Position numbers and translations under genes: made by a program. A DNA stretch of 5,654 bases from Thermococcus sp. (GTDB taxonomy: Archaea > Methanobacteriota_B > Thermococci > Thermococcales > Thermococcaceae): the NCBI GenBank assembly GCA_027023165.1, contig JALVWX010000254.1:1-5654 (forward strand). The letters run 5' to 3'. Within the stretch, counting starts at the first letter, position 1. Each line of letters opens with the position of its first letter. The notes below the pieces were generated by a model, which worked only from the letters and a program-made list of their open reading frames with translations, was not told the DNA's origin and did not search any database. Positions 5,350 through 5,654 of this stretch are shown here, one piece after another.

Positions 5350-5654
5350 TTAAAAGAAGTCGTCGAGGGTCTTTCGTTTTGGCCTCTCCTTTCCTGCCCC
5401 GCCCCCTTTTCCTCCTTTCTTCCCATTGAGGCGGTCTTCAAAGCCGAGGTGGCGGTAGATCCCCTCGAGGACTTTGAGGCCGATGCCATCAACGCTCAAA
5501 AGCTCCGCCGGTTTTGCGCTGGCTATCTCCTCGACCGTCCTGAAACCGGCGTTGTACAAAGCCCTCGCCCTCTTCCTTCCGATGTTGGGCAGTCTGACGA
5601 GTTCTAAGAGTTCTTCGCGAACGCCGTGCCTCAGGCGGAGGTGCAGGTCTGTGA
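5350..5654 (-). CDS. hel308: ATP-dependent DNA helicase Hel308/Hjm, C-terminal part (partial)
   Basis: Read from the window end, the minus strand is open for 100 residues to TAA at 5350-5352. The sequence RLPNIGRKRARALYNAGF followed by VEEIASAKPAELLSVDGIG is the helix-hairpin-helix domain at the end of the Ski2-like helicase Hel308 (Hjm), which unwinds branched DNA at stalled replication forks. The TTG at 5557-5559 is an internal leucine codon of ALYNAGF, not a start. The helicase core lies outside the window. After the domain comes a Gly/Lys-rich flexible stretch and an extreme C-terminal RKTLDDFF, which resembles a PCNA-interacting (PIP) box with Arg in place of Gln. PCNA contact is known for archaeal replication and repair enzymes and, as I recall, has been reported for this helicase family. 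The gene converges on the membrane protein gene with a two-base gap. Confidence 0.9.
   Translation of the reverse strand, partial: TDLHLRLRHGVREELLELVRLPNIGRKRARALYNAGFRTVEEIASAKPAELLSVDGIGLKVLEGIYRHLGFEDRLNGKKGGKGGGAGKERPKRKTLDDFF

Noticed and set aside
5350..5559. Independent 69-codon gene starting at TTG 5559
   Set aside because: The frame stays open upstream to the window end and continues the Hel308 helix-hairpin-helix domain, so the TTG is an internal leucine.
1..5654. CRISPR array, tRNA or rRNA gene, insertion-sequence ends
   Set aside because: No regularly spaced repeats, cloverleaf-like sequence, or terminal inverted repeats next to a transposase were found on either strand.

Overview
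The window looks like a chromosomal segment of a hyperthermophilic archaeon of the Thermococcales, most likely Thermococcus. The evidence is Thermococcus-style GGTG ribosome-binding sites, TTTAAA-type TATA boxes, a Hel308/Hjm helicase C-terminus, a UPF0200 P-loop kinase-like protein, and tightly packed genes. From memory, and not checked, T. kodakarensis also has a Hel308 - small membrane protein - UPF0200 order around TK1332-TK1334. If so, the right half is ordinary conserved core.

Left part (1 to about 2100). The 3' end of an unidentified gene (1-132) is followed after 15 bases, with a strong ribosome-binding site, by a 568-residue orphan (148-1854). The orphan is a charged, mostly helical protein with no recognised family and uneven GC content. 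An AT-rich stretch follows (1855-2106) that holds a T-rich terminator candidate, one doubtful 65-residue ORF and nothing else convincing. GC rises sharply near 2100. I read 148-2100, possibly more to the left, as accessory or transferred DNA, perhaps an element remnant. No integrase, tRNA or att repeat is visible.

Middle part (2107-4356). On the minus strand, a small very acidic peptide gene (44 codons, 3306-3440) overlaps the start of a radical SAM/SPASM enzyme (2107-3321). The enzyme has a perfect seven-cysteine SPASM pattern and a PqqD-like N-terminal domain. That architecture is typical of RiPP peptide maturation, so this pair is the best candidate here for an undescribed system. Divergent from it is a ZIP-family divalent metal transporter (3547-4356). 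The predicted transcription start of the transporter lies in a perfect 16-bp palindrome, ATTAGGTTAACCTAAT, that closely resembles DtxR/IdeR-type metalloregulator sites. The transporter is therefore probably shut off by excess Fe or Mn. The two promoters lie about 20 bases apart, so the peptide operon and the transporter could share regulation.

Right part (4342-5654). The UPF0200 gene runs convergently into the ZIP gene with a 15-base overlap. A divergent promoter region (4900-5002) separates it from a three-helix membrane protein (5003-5347), which ends two bases from the convergent hel308 gene (5350 to beyond the window end). Hel308 ends in a PCNA-binding-like tail.
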